In this document: one piece after another, positions 1 to 8,634 of the stretch | Layout of the letters: the number at the start of each line of letters is the position of its first letter | Numbering within the stretch: position 1 is the first letter of the stretch | Assembly (NCBI RefSeq): GCF_020421205.1 | Contig: NZ_JAIZZH010000007.1 | Coordinates: 62,001-126,000, forward strand | Source of the DNA: Hymenobacter pini | GTDB taxonomy: Bacteria; Bacteroidota; Bacteroidia; Cytophagales; Hymenobacteraceae | Reading direction: 5' to 3' | Length of the DNA stretch: 64,000 nt | Notes under the pieces: generated by a model | Databases searched by the model: none | Told to the model about the DNA's origin: nothing | The model's input: only the letters and a program-made list of their open reading frames with translations | Position numbers and translations under genes: made by a program

Positions 1-63
1 CCCGACGGCACGGTGCCCGCCCGGCCGGCCCCGGCCGGGCCCCGGGAGCAGTTGCACGAGTAG
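1..63 (+). CDS. possible 3' end of a gene cut by the window edge
   Basis: An open frame enters from the left edge and stops at TAG (61-63). It gives about 20 residues rich in Pro, Ala and Gly and ending LHE. It would converge on the minus-strand metallophosphoesterase, and a short GCCCGC/GCGGGC hairpin (70-75/83-88) lies between them. The frame is too short and compositionally biased to identify, and may not be coding. From 64 to 185 I see nothing else. Confidence 0.25.
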   Translation, partial: PDGTVPARPAPAGPREQLHE

Positions 64-185
64 CGCGGAGCCCGCCATAAGCGCGGGCGACGTGGTTTCT
101 CCAAGAAGACCAGTGGCCTCGCTTAGCCCATTCTCACGCGCAATCGGAGCCTCATTCCTTACCCTTGGTGGTGCAGGCCTGCTTG

Positions 186-1019
186 CTACGGCAACGTGAT
201 GGGCCGGCCTTGCACAGCCTTCTCGGCCGCCGGCAAAATGTCACAGTTGTCCCAGATGCCCGTCAGCAGCGTTTGCGCGTAGGAGTCCGGGAGCCCATTG
301 GTCTGCATCAGCTGATGGGCCTGGCCGTTGTCGTAGGTGAAGGCGTGGAAGGAGTAGCTGAACCGGCCATCGGCATCATCGAGCAGCAGGTACCACACGC
401 GAGGAGTGCCATCATTGGCGGGCATGCCAATCACGCCCGCGTTCAGCCAGCAGTGCCCGGCGCGCTCATCCACGAAGGGCAGGCCGGCGTGGCCGGAGAG
501 TATCACCGTCGCTCCGGTTGCGGCGAAGCTGGCTTCCTTCACCGGCCAGGGAGTGGAGGCAAACACGAAATCGGCAATGCCGGTGGCCGCCCCGTGCAGC
601 ACGGCCACCGGCTGGCCGGCGTACCGGAAAGCGAGTTGGAGCGGCAACGTGCTCAGCCAGGCCACCGAGCCGGGCGACAGACTCCGTACCGCGTACGGAA
701 ACCAGGCCCGGGACAATACATCGCACCGGCTGCCCTCAGCAAAGTTACAGCCGCAGTCGTCTTCGCCCCGGATGATGTTCTGCTCCACGTTACCCTGGAT
801 GGCGTGCACGCCCCAGTCTTTTACAAATTGCACCGCGGCCTCGGGTTGGGCGCAGTAACCCACAATGTCGCCGGTACAGATGATGTTGCTCGCCGGAATT
901 TGCAGCCGGTCGGCAATGGCTTTGAGCGCCTCCAGTGCCTGCAGGTTTGAGTAGGGGCCGCCGAACACGAGCAGCCGGCCACTGCGCGGGCCGAGGTCGG
1001 TGGGAACAGGATTATCCAT
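186..1019 (-). CDS. metallophosphoesterase-fold protein with altered metal-ligand motifs
   Basis: A 277-residue protein of the calcineurin-like phosphoesterase fold, last gene of the susC-susD-symporter operon. The start is the ATG at 1019, which overlaps the symporter stop by 8 bp and so suggests translational coupling. An in-frame upstream extension lies inside the symporter gene and is unlikely. Fold motifs are recognisable: TGDIVGYC (49-56), GNVEQ (76-80), LHG (141-143) and SGHAG (175-179). Several expected metal ligands are changed. The first D-x-H position reads GGPYSN (20-25), GNHE has become GNVE, and GHTH has become GHAG. A Cys-containing DDCGCNF (87-93) follows the GNVE motif. The protein may be a divergent enzyme or a binding pseudoenzyme; the substrate is unknown. 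No signal peptide is visible, so it is probably cytoplasmic. Confidence 0.75.
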   Translation of the reverse strand: MDNPVPTDLGPRSGRLLVFGGPYSNLQALEALKAIADRLQIPASNIICTGDIVGYCAQPEAAVQFVKDWGVHAIQGNVEQNIIRGEDDCGCNFAEGSRCDVLSRAWFPYAVRSLSPGSVAWLSTLPLQLAFRYAGQPVAVLHGAATGIADFVFASTPWPVKEASFAATGATVILSGHAGLPFVDERAGHCWLNAGVIGMPANDGTPRVWYLLLDDADGRFSYSFHAFTYDNGQAHQLMQTNGLPDSYAQTLLTGIWDNCDILPAAEKAVQGRPITLP

Positions 1020-2367
1020 GAGCAGGCTTTTTTTGGAGAAGCGCACAAAGTCCGAATACGCCGAAACAGAAACCCGACGTAAGCAGGTTCGTGCTGAGTA
1101 GCGCCCCGTACTTGCCGTCGCCCAGATGCAGGGCACCGGGCAGGGGGAACATCGTCAGCAGGCCGCCCAGCACCAGCCCCCCAATAACCGACAGGTGAAA
1201 GGCCAGGCGCGGCACGGGCACGTGCCAGAACAAAAACACGGGGGCCAGCCCCAGCACCAGCGTGCCGCTGATGGTGGTGGCCGACAGGATGGCGGGGTTA
1301 AAAAACACCGGGATGGTGCCCAGTACCGTCAGCACCACCATGGCCCACCGCCCCCGCGCTACGCTGGGCTCGGCCGCTTTGCTCAGGTCAATGCTGATGA
1401 GCTTGGAAAACGAGGCCATGGCTGAATCCAGAGTCGAGGAAGCCGAAGTCACCATAATCAGGTTCATGAGCAGCAGCATGGGCACCCCGAAGTAGCGCGC
1501 CACGGCCACCGGGGCTTCACCCGTGAGGGCGTGAAGCTTGGCAAAGATGCCCACGAAGCTGAAAAAAACGATGCAGCCCGCGCCGATGGCCCCCGCCCAA
1601 AGGTAGGACCGCAGGGTGGTGCGCGTGTCAGTAATAAACCCCCGGTCGGTGAGCACCGGGTCGTGGAAGGGGTAGCTGAAGCACTGCACCAGCGCCACCA
1701 GCAGCAAATCCACGCCCTGCCCCAGCTTCCACTCCCCGCTGCCCAGGAAGGGCCGCAGGCTCCCCCCGTACTCCGGCAGGATAAATCCTAGGATAACCGT
1801 GAGCAGCACCACGAAAAGCGAGAGCTGAATCACGTCGGTCATGATGGAGCTGCTCATGCCCCCTTTGAGCGTGTAGGCCAGCGTGAGCAGGGTGAAAACC
1901 ACTATGGCCGCGTAGTAAGCCGACGTGCCCGGCCCGCCGAAATAGGAGCCGATGACGATGGTATTGGACCAGATTTCGTTGTACAGGCGAATGATAATCA
2001 GGCAGGTAAACACCACTACCGCCCCCGCCCCGTACTTCGATTCCAGGAACTCATGGATGCTGCGGTAACCGCCTTTATTGCGCATAGCCACGATGACGAA
2101 GCCGGCCACCAGAAACGAGAGGTAGTACCCCGCGTAGGCCACGCCCCCCACCAGCCCGAAGCTTTGGCCTAGGTTGGCGGCATTGGTAATCGACTTGGCA
2201 AACAGCCAGGAGATGACCAGGCTACTGGTCAGAAACACCGTGTTGGGCGTGCGCGCTTTGCGGGTACCGCGGAAAAACTCGGGCGCGGTGCGCGACAGTG
2301 GGGACACGATGAACAGCACGAGGCTGGAGGCCAGCACCAGTGCCCACTGCAACAGGGATGTACTCAT
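1012..2367 (-). CDS. sodium:solute symporter (SSS family)
   Basis: A polytopic inner-membrane protein of 451 residues with about 12-13 hydrophobic segments. It belongs to the sodium:solute symporter family, which couples Na+ influx to uptake of small solutes. The conserved loop around YTLKGGMSSSIMTDVIQ (middle of the protein) is typical of the family, as are the NAANLGQSFG and GGYRSIHEFLESKYG stretches. I chose the ATG at 2367, 11 nt after the susD stop. A start 24 nt further upstream would overlap susD. As third gene of the operon it plausibly carries across the inner membrane what SusC/SusD brings into the periplasm. Substrate specificity cannot be read from the sequence. Confidence 0.88.
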   Translation of the reverse strand: MSTSLLQWALVLASSLVLFIVSPLSRTAPEFFRGTRKARTPNTVFLTSSLVISWLFAKSITNAANLGQSFGLVGGVAYAGYYLSFLVAGFVIVAMRNKGGYRSIHEFLESKYGAGAVVVFTCLIIIRLYNEIWSNTIVIGSYFGGPGTSAYYAAIVVFTLLTLAYTLKGGMSSSIMTDVIQLSLFVVLLTVILGFILPEYGGSLRPFLGSGEWKLGQGVDLLLVALVQCFSYPFHDPVLTDRGFITDTRTTLRSYLWAGAIGAGCIVFFSFVGIFAKLHALTGEAPVAVARYFGVPMLLLMNLIMVTSASSTLDSAMASFSKLISIDLSKAAEPSVARGRWAMVVLTVLGTIPVFFNPAILSATTISGTLVLGLAPVFLFWHVPVPRLAFHLSVIGGLVLGGLLTMFPLPGALHLGDGKYGALLSTNLLTSGFCFGVFGLCALLQKKPAHG

Positions 2368-2378
2368 ACGAAGGAAGT

Positions 2379-3827
2379 TCAGCGGGCCCACCAGACGGGG
2401 GCGTTGATGCTGTTATTCTGGGTTTTATCGGCTGCTATTTTGTACTGCGCCGCGTTCAGCGCACTCTCGGTGGCCGGGTACGGCAGGCGCACGGGAATCA
2501 GCCCGTTGTTGAGGCTGGCCGCCACCGTTTTCAGGCGCGGGAAGCCCGTCCGGCGGTACTCCGTCCAGCCTTCGTAGCCGTTATTGAGGTTATGCAGCCA
2601 TTTCTGCGTCAGGATCTGCTCCAGGGGGTTCTGGCCATTTTGCCCGTAGGCTACCTGGCTATCGGTCAGGTAGCCGGCGGGCAGGGCCGTGCCCCAGTAG
2701 GCAAACGACTGGGTAATGCCCTGCTCGTACAAGGTGCGCGCTGAGGCGGGCACCAGCCCGCGCTGGGCGGCTTCGGCCAGCAGGAAACTGGTTTCGGCCG
2801 CCGTCATATAGTTGGCGCTCAGGCGGTCCGAGTTTTCCCGGAAGATGGTGCCCGTAAGTGAATACTCGGCCAGCGTGATGGAGAGCCTGGAGGCATCGGG
2901 TCCGTTCAGCAGCCCCTTGTAGGTGCCCGGGTTAGCCGCCGTGGGCCGAAAGTACGTGGCTATCCGGGGGTCGCTCAGTCCGGTCAGCAGCTCCTCGCTG
3001 GTTTTGGACATGATGAACAGGTTGTAATCCCCGATCCGGGCCGTAGACATGCGGAAATTATTGGGCTGGGCCAGCGAGAACCGGAACGCCGCGTTGTCGG
3101 CATTGGCAGTAATGTACTTGCCTTCGGCCACGACTTTTTGGAGGGCGGCCTGCACGTTTACCTTGCCAGAGATACGCAGCAGGTACTTAATCTTCAACGA
3201 GTTGGCAAACAGCACCCATTTGCTGCGGCTGCCCCCGTAGAGCACGTCACCATCCAGCGGCGTAACGCCCTGGTAGCCGTTGATGGCGGCAATGCCCTTA
3301 TCCAGGTTGTCGAGAATGCCGCCCGGGGCCGTGTAAATGGCTTCCTGACTGTCGTAGGCCGGGGTAATGATGCCCGCTTTACCCTGCAGCGCCTCGCTGT
3401 AGGGCACGTCGCCGTACAGGTCGGTCAGCGTGGCGGCCAGGTAGGCTTTCATGATCAGCGCCGGGCCTTCGTACACGCCGAAGGCCGGATTTGCCCGGGC
3501 CTTCTGCAGCAGAATCTCGTTGTCGCGCAGGTTGCTGTACAGAAAGGGCCAGGGGTTGCCGCCGTACTGCGGCTCGCTCAGGCTGTGCCGGTCAAACAGG
3601 TTGAAGTCGATAGCCGTGAAGTACTGCCCCAGCAGGTTGCCCGCCACGAAGGCTTCGTAGGACATCTGCTCGCCGTAGTCGAAGATGATTTTGCGCAGCA
3701 GCAGCGCCGGCTGCACGTCCACCGGGGCGTTGGGGTTGGTGTTGATTTCCTCAAACTGGTCCGTGCAGGCGGGCAGGGTGCCGGCCAGCGCGGAGAGCAG
3801 CAGCAGGCCAGATAATTTCCGTTTCAT
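2379..3827 (-). CDS. SusD/RagB-family outer-membrane lipoprotein (SusD_2 type)
   Basis: A 482-residue surface lipoprotein that caps a SusC channel and captures the nutrient. It begins with a lipoprotein signal peptide ending ALAGTLPAC, the Cys being the lipidation site, followed by DQFEEINTNPNAP, the usual start of SusD_2-type proteins. TPR-like helical regions and a conserved C-terminal part (NGYEGWTEYRRTGFPRL, near 435-450) agree with the family, as does the length. It lies 17 nt downstream of the susC-like gene in the same operon. SusD_2 proteins are often linked to uptake of peptides or other non-starch substrates, but the substrate here is unknown. Confidence 0.92.
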   Translation of the reverse strand: MKRKLSGLLLLSALAGTLPACTDQFEEINTNPNAPVDVQPALLLRKIIFDYGEQMSYEAFVAGNLLGQYFTAIDFNLFDRHSLSEPQYGGNPWPFLYSNLRDNEILLQKARANPAFGVYEGPALIMKAYLAATLTDLYGDVPYSEALQGKAGIITPAYDSQEAIYTAPGGILDNLDKGIAAINGYQGVTPLDGDVLYGGSRSKWVLFANSLKIKYLLRISGKVNVQAALQKVVAEGKYITANADNAAFRFSLAQPNNFRMSTARIGDYNLFIMSKTSEELLTGLSDPRIATYFRPTAANPGTYKGLLNGPDASRLSITLAEYSLTGTIFRENSDRLSANYMTAAETSFLLAEAAQRGLVPASARTLYEQGITQSFAYWGTALPAGYLTDSQVAYGQNGQNPLEQILTQKWLHNLNNGYEGWTEYRRTGFPRLKTVAASLNNGLIPVRLPYPATESALNAAQYKIAADKTQNNSINAPVWWAR

Positions 3828-3844
3828 ATTGTCGGGGTCAGGGC

Positions 3845-6800
3845 TTAGAAGGTAGCGCTGAGCTTGAGTCCCACGTTGCGGGTGGTGGGGTAGCTCATAT
3901 CCTCAACGCCCGTCTGCAGCTGGTTTTGCTGGAACGAGGTCTGCTCGGGGTCGAAGTGCGGGATGTGCGAGAGGGCCGCCAGGTTCCGGCCGATCAGGGC
4001 AATGGTCAGCTGCTGGGTGCGCAGCTTTTTGGCCACCCAGGCCGACTGCGGCACCGAGTAGCCGATGGTCAGCTCCCGCAGCTTGACGTAGGAAGCGTCG
4101 TAGGTATTGTTCTCCTCGTGGTTCCGGTCGTAGTACATCCGGTAATACGTTTCGGCCGGAATGGCTTTCGTATTCGGCTGGTACACCGGGTTTTCGGCGG
4201 TGCCGGTATTCACCACACCCGTGGCCACGATGCCGCCCTCGGGCCGGTTGGCCGTTTCCCGCAGCTGGCCCGCCACGCCGGCCAGGGCCAGCGTGCGCGA
4301 CACCAGAATGCCGCCCTGCCGCCAGTCGAGCAAAAAGCCCAGGTTCCAGTTGCCCGCGCTCAGTTGGTTCGCCAGGCCCACCATAAAGTCAGGGTTATAG
4401 TTGCCCAGCTTTTTCAGGGTGTTGTTGGCAATGTACTGCCCGTTGCTGCCCACCAGAAAGTCGCCCTGCGCGGTGCGCTGGTAGCCGGTTCCCCACATAT
4501 CGCCCACCCGGTCGCCTTGCCGCACCTGGTACCAGACGGTCTGGTTCACGTTGTCGTAGATGCGGTTGTAGCCTAGCGTCAGGGTGCCGGCTTCCTCGGG
4601 CAGGGATACTACGGTCGTCCGGTTCCGGCTGAAGTTCAGGCTCACGTTCCACCGGAAGCGGTTGGTCTGCACGGGCGTGGCGTTTACCACCGCCTCCAGG
4701 CCCCGCGAACGTACTTTCCCGCCGTTGATAACCCGCTCACTGTAGCCCGTGGGAATGGCAATGGGCAGCGACAGAATCTGGTTGCTGGTGCGCGAATCGT
4801 AATACGTCAGGTCGAAGCCCAGCCGGTCCTGGAAAAAGCGCACGTCCGCCCCCACCTCCAGCGAGGTAATCGACTCCGGCTTCAGGTTGGTATTGGCAAT
4901 GGTGCTCTGGTCGCTGAACGCCGGCTGCGAGAACACCGGGTTGCGGGCCGTGAAGGTGCCCGCCGTCTGGTACGGGCTGGTGTCGTTGCCCACGTTGGCG
5001 GCGCTGGCCCGCACCTTGGCAAAGGAAACGGCTGCGGGCAGCCGGAACTGGTTCGACAGCACCCAGCTGGCCGATACCGACGGGTAGAAGAACGACGTAT
5101 TGGCCGTTGAGGTGGGCGTAGCCAGGGCACTGGACCAGTCGTTGCGCCCGGTGATATCCACAAACACGATGTCCTTGAAACCCAGCTTGGCCAGGGCGTA
5201 CAAACTGTTGATGCGCTTGCGGCCGCTCTGCTGGTACACCTCCACCGGCGAGGCGGCGTTATTGAGCTTGAACACGCCCGGCTGGGCCAGCGTCAGGGCC
5301 TGGTACTGGTCGAAAGAGGTCCGCTGGTCCATGCGGTTGCCCCCCGCCGACACATCGAGCGAAAACGAGCCCAGGCTGCGGGTGTAGTTCAGCAGGAAGT
5401 CGGTATTGATTTCCCGGAAGAAAACGGCGTTTTCGGCGTAAGCCCCATTTTTGAAGCGGTTGCTGCTGAATGCCCGCCGAAACTGGCGGTTCTCGCTGGA
5501 GTAGTCCATGCCGCTACGAACCAGCAGCGTCAGATTGTTGGCCACCTCAGCCGTGGCGGCCAGGTTGCCGATGAGCCGGTCGCGGGTAAACGAGTTGCGA
5601 TTTTCGTAGAGCGTGAAATACGGGTTGTCGAAAAAGGTGTAGTTGTAGGAAAACTGCTGAATGCCCTCCAGCCCCGGCTGCCAGTACTGCTTCATGGGGT
5701 TGATGTCGGTCTGGCGGCCCAGCCAGGCGCTCAGGGCGTAGTTGGTGTTTTCCGAGCCGTACTTGGTGGCGGGGCGGTTGTCGCTGGCGCTGTTAATGTA
5801 GTTGATGGAGGAGCTGATTTTCAGCCGCCGGGTAGGGTCAAACTGCAGCCGGGCAGCCAGGGTTCGGCGCTTCAGGTCCACGCCGGGAATAATCGACTGG
5901 CTGTTCAGGTCGGTGTACGAGAGCCGGTAGCTGCCCTTGTCGTAGTCGCCCGCCACCGCCAGGTTGTTAATGGCCGTGCGGCCCGTCTGGTAGAAATCCT
6001 TCAGGTTGTCGGGGTGCGCCACAAAGGGCGTCGGGGTAATGGGCAGGCCGCTGTAAAGGCGCGTATCGGCCCCGCGCACCACCCGGCCGTCGGGCAGCGT
6101 GACGGGGCTGTCGTACTGCGGAATCAGCAGGCCGGCATCCAGCCGCGGGCCGTAGCTGTACGATATGTTGTCGTTGACGCCCCCGCCCAGCCCGTCGACG
6201 TATTTAAACGCCCCGCTGTTGCCCTGCCCGTAGGTGTTCTGAAAGCGGGGCAGCTGAAACGGCTGCTCGGCGTAGAAGGTGCTGTTGAAGCTCACCCCTA
6301 TCCCTTTGCCTGCCCCCGACCCGTCCTTGGTCGTAATCAGGATAACCCCATTCGAGGCGCGGGTGCCGTAGAGCGCCGCCGCCCCCGGCCCTTTCAGCAC
6401 CGATACCGACGCCACGTCGTCGGGGTTAATTTCCATGGCCCCGTTGCCAAAATCAATTTCCTGAAACCCGTTGGCATCATCGTTGACCCGGTTGACCACC
6501 GTGGCATTATTAATCAGGATACCATCCACCACGAAAAGCGGGTTGTTGTTGGTGAAGGACGACTCGCCCCGAATGGTAATGCGCGACGATGACCCCACCC
6601 CCGTGGAGCCGGCCGTGACCATAACGCCGGCAACCTTGCCCGCCAGATTATCGAGAAAGTTGGGGGATTTTACCTCGCTGACCTGCCGAGTATCGAGTTT
6701 CTGCACCGCGTAGCCCAGGCTCTGGGCGTTGCGCTCCAGTCCCAGGGCCGTTACCACTACCTCGTTCAGCACCAGGTTCGGCGCCAGTTTAACCGTCAGA

Positions 6801-7060
6801 TTGGGTTGGCCCGTGTACTGAATCTGCTGCGGTTTAAAGCCTAGGGAGGTAACGACTAATACGTCGTTAGGCTGCAGATTGGTAAGTGTGAAGGTGCCCG
6901 CGGCGCTGGTGAGCGTACCCACCTGCGTGCGTTTCAGCTGCACGATGGCTCCCACCACCGGTTGCGAAGAGGTACTGTCTACCACCTGCCCGGTGAGTTT
7001 CTGGGCAGATGCGGAAACGGATACCACGGAAAGAAGGGCAACGGGTAGTACTGTTCGCAT
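3845..7060 (-). CDS. SusC/RagA-family TonB-linked outer-membrane transporter
   Basis: A TonB-dependent outer-membrane channel of 1071 residues. In order: a signal peptide (1-19, ending SASAQ), a carboxypeptidase-D-like regulatory domain (about 22-105), a plug domain with SusC signatures NPLFVVDGI and ALYGTRASNGVILITTK, and a 22-strand-type beta-barrel ending in the aromatic residue F. The start is the ATG at 7060, which begins the signal peptide. An open frame continues 35 codons upstream but would bury the signal. First gene of the operon with susD, the symporter and the phosphoesterase. Energy would come from an ExbB/ExbD/TonB complex; only a lone exbD is present in this window. Substrate unknown. 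Confidence 0.95.
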   Translation of the reverse strand: MRTVLPVALLSVVSVSASAQKLTGQVVDSTSSQPVVGAIVQLKRTQVGTLTSAAGTFTLTNLQPNDVLVVTSLGFKPQQIQYTGQPNLTVKLAPNLVLNEVVVTALGLERNAQSLGYAVQKLDTRQVSEVKSPNFLDNLAGKVAGVMVTAGSTGVGSSSRITIRGESSFTNNNPLFVVDGILINNATVVNRVNDDANGFQEIDFGNGAMEINPDDVASVSVLKGPGAAALYGTRASNGVILITTKDGSGAGKGIGVSFNSTFYAEQPFQLPRFQNTYGQGNSGAFKYVDGLGGGVNDNISYSYGPRLDAGLLIPQYDSPVTLPDGRVVRGADTRLYSGLPITPTPFVAHPDNLKDFYQTGRTAINNLAVAGDYDKGSYRLSYTDLNSQSIIPGVDLKRRTLAARLQFDPTRRLKISSSINYINSASDNRPATKYGSENTNYALSAWLGRQTDINPMKQYWQPGLEGIQQFSYNYTFFDNPYFTLYENRNSFTRDRLIGNLAATAEVANNLTLLVRSGMDYSSENRQFRRAFSSNRFKNGAYAENAVFFREINTDFLLNYTRSLGSFSLDVSAGGNRMDQRTSFDQYQALTLAQPGVFKLNNAASPVEVYQQSGRKRINSLYALAKLGFKDIVFVDITGRNDWSSALATPTSTANTSFFYPSVSASWVLSNQFRLPAAVSFAKVRASAANVGNDTSPYQTAGTFTARNPVFSQPAFSDQSTIANTNLKPESITSLEVGADVRFFQDRLGFDLTYYDSRTSNQILSLPIAIPTGYSERVINGGKVRSRGLEAVVNATPVQTNRFRWNVSLNFSRNRTTVVSLPEEAGTLTLGYNRIYDNVNQTVWYQVRQGDRVGDMWGTGYQRTAQGDFLVGSNGQYIANNTLKKLGNYNPDFMVGLANQLSAGNWNLGFLLDWRQGGILVSRTLALAGVAGQLRETANRPEGGIVATGVVNTGTAENPVYQPNTKAIPAETYYRMYYDRNHEENNTYDASYVKLRELTIGYSVPQSAWVAKKLRTQQLTIALIGRNLAALSHIPHFDPEQTSFQQNQLQTGVEDMSYPTTRNVGLKLSATF

Positions 7061-7452
7061 TAAAGGCAAGTATTGAAAAAATGAGATTCTGGCAATTTGC
7101 AACAGGGGGGGCAGGGCTAACGGACCGAAGAAGGCCTCATAGCTATTCCGTTTTGGCAGCCACAACCGCCGAAGCGTTGCCCGACAAACGACGTAGCTGT
7201 GACGGCGGATTTAAGTACGAATCGTTGCGCCCTCAAAAGTAGCCCATTTGTTGAGCTGGTCTGGCTAAGCTGAACAAAGCATTAACCTCAATTTCACCGT
7301 TTTCACAACGCAGAAGAAGCGGGTAGGGGAAATAACAGTAGGGTACTGGGACTACTACCTGACAAATGATTCCCTCTTGGTCCATTTACCGACGGACCAA
7401 GAGTATCATAGTATCTGCTTAACTGTATCCAGCAGGGCATGAGGTGGTATAA
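7061..7452. other. intergenic: leader of the susC operon and flank of the IS remnant
   Basis: No gene is supported in this 392-nt stretch. It holds the candidate -7 box of the susC operon (7234-7241), which implies a leader of roughly 165-170 nt. The distal part (7320-7450) is AT-richer than its surroundings and includes a GGTCCATT...GACGGACC stretch. I could not identify a terminal inverted repeat that would mark the left end of the neighbouring IS3 remnant. Confidence 0.5.
7234..7241 (-). promoter_or_regulatory. candidate -7 box of the susC operon (TACTTTTG)
   Basis: Exact match on the minus strand to the Bacteroidota -7 consensus TAnnTTTG, 174 nt upstream of the susC-like ATG. No -33 TTG lies at the usual 17-23 nt spacing; the nearest TTTG (7275-7278) is 33 nt away. 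The call rests on the -7 element alone. Confidence 0.35.
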
Positions 7453-8155
7453 CTAAGCCGGACACTTATCGGACGTGGTTTGAAGCTGGGTTGCGAAGTG
7501 GCTGGGTGAGCGGTACGCGAGGGCGGAATGGCGCCGCTCGTCGTTGTAGCAGGCAATGTAGTGCGCGAGTTCGGGGCGGGCTTCTTCCAAGCCGGGAAAT
7601 CGGCCGCCGTCGAGCCACTCGGTCTTGAGCCGGCTCCAAAAGGATTCATCCTGCGCGTTGTCATAGCAGGTGCCGCGTCGGCTCATGCTCGGCGTCGCGC
7701 CGGGGCGGGCCAGCAGGCTGGCGGAAGCGGGTGGCCGTGTACTGGCTGCCTTGCTCGGCGTGCACGATCAGGCCCGCCGCCGGCGGGCCCACCACCAGCG
7801 CGCGGCGCAGGGCCTCGCTGACCAGGTCTTCGGGCATCGACTCCCGCGCGTCCCAGCCGACGACCTTGCGTGAGCAGGCGTCCTGCCCGCTGGCCAGGTA
7901 CAGCCAGCCGCCTTGCTTGGGCAAGCAGGTGCTGTCGCCGACCCAGACCTGGTCGGGGGCGGCGGGGCGGCGGGCTCAGCAAGCGGGGGGGGGCCAGGCG
8001 CCGGCCGTGGCCCGAATCGGTGGGGCGTGGCACGAACGAGCGCGGCGGCTGGGCCCGCAAGTCGTGCGCAAAGTTTCGGCCTTGAACGCGTCGTCGTACT
8101 TGCGCCGCTTATCCGGCGTGCGTGCGTGCGTGCGTGCGTGCAGGCGTGTTGCCAT
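7453..8155 (-). pseudogene. decayed IS3-family transposase (orfA start fused to orfB, frameshifted)
   Basis: Remnant of an IS3-type element. From the ATG at 8155 the frame gives an orfA-like start (KRRKYDDAFKAETLR). Within about 30 codons the homology jumps, in another frame, to the middle of orfB (LRAQPPRSFVPRPTDSGHG), so most of orfA and early orfB are deleted. A frame change and stop follow near the G9 run at 7985-7993. The integrase core then runs PDQVWVGDSTCLP...GWLYLASGQDACSRKVVGWD. A further shift near 7718-7722 leads to MSRRGTCYDNAQDESFWSRLKTEW (7453-7686 frame). Of the DDE residues, the first D (WVGD) and the E (LKTE) remain, but the second reads HAEQG instead of HSDRG. It cannot make an active transposase. 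Terminal repeats were not found. Confidence 0.85.
8116..8141. repeat. tetranucleotide tract (GCGT)6.5
   Basis: Six and a half uninterrupted copies of GCGT (26 nt). They lie just inside the 5' end of the orfA-like fragment of the IS3 remnant, where they encode alternating His-Ala-Arg-Thr. Such tracts change length by slippage. Because the gene is already broken, this is probably a by-product of decay. Confidence 0.85.
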
Positions 8156-8348
8156 GACAAAGGGAAAATACGTCCTTATTCCGCCCAGCCTCGCTAGACC
8201 TACTCAGTTGAGCAGTAGGCTCCCTTTTTAGGACAGCAAGAGAAAGGTGAGCATCTGCATAAGCATCAACCTTTTTTCAGGGAGTATAGTACAATTCGTA
8301 TTGAGCTGCGGATGTGCCGCAGTAACTCACTCTCTCCTTGTTTCTACT

Positions 8349-8525
8349 ATGACTGCCCTTCGTTTTCCCGCTATCCTTTCCCTGCTGGTGCTGCTCACCT
8401 TCACCCTCAGTAGCTGCGATGCCATTGCCACCATTTTCAAAGCCGGAGCCTGGACGGGCATCATTGGCGTGTTTGTGGTGGTACTGCTCATTTGGTTGGT
8501 GATTTCACGCTTCCGCCGGCCCTAG
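8349..8525 (+). CDS. small membrane-anchored lipoprotein, 58 aa
   Basis: A short protein with a lipoprotein signal (ILSLLVLLTFTLSSC, Cys near residue 22), a short DAIATIFKAGAWTG linker and one strongly hydrophobic C-terminal helix ending in basic residues (SRFRRP). I recognise this as a recurring small protein of the Bacteroidota. Such proteins are sometimes labelled phosphatidate cytidylyltransferase, a label its size and sequence do not support. The ATG at 8349 is preferred over longer frames because it starts the signal peptide. A palindromic terminator follows. Role unknown; probably cell envelope. Confidence 0.7.
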   Translation: MTALRFPAILSLLVLLTFTLSSCDAIATIFKAGAWTGIIGVFVVVLLIWLVISRFRRP

Positions 8526-8563
8526 GCAGAAAAATCTGCCGAATCACCCTGTTGGTCTTGTTA

Positions 8564-8627
8564 TCAATATCATACAGGAAGGGCGCTGTTCGATGCATCG
8601 AACAGCGCCCTTCCTGTATGATATTGA
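8564..8627. terminator. 64-bp perfect palindrome, probable bidirectional terminator
   Basis: The two 32-nt halves (8564-8595 and 8596-8627) are exact reverse complements with no spacer. It lies between the end of the small lipoprotein gene (+) and the end of the hydroxylase gene (-). It has GC-rich inner parts and AT-rich outer parts, so either RNA would end in a hairpin followed by an AU-rich tail. Confidence 0.8.
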
Positions 8628-8634
8628 ATGCCGT

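Noticed and set aside
7376..7470. Possible left terminal inverted repeat of the IS3 remnant
   Set aside because: The word CCGGACACTTATCGGACG has only a poor partner near 8170, not enough to define element ends.
8199..8219. CCTACT...AGTAGG hairpin followed by T5
   Set aside because: A weak 6-bp stem with no gene ending directly upstream on the plus strand; probably chance or part of the IS scar.
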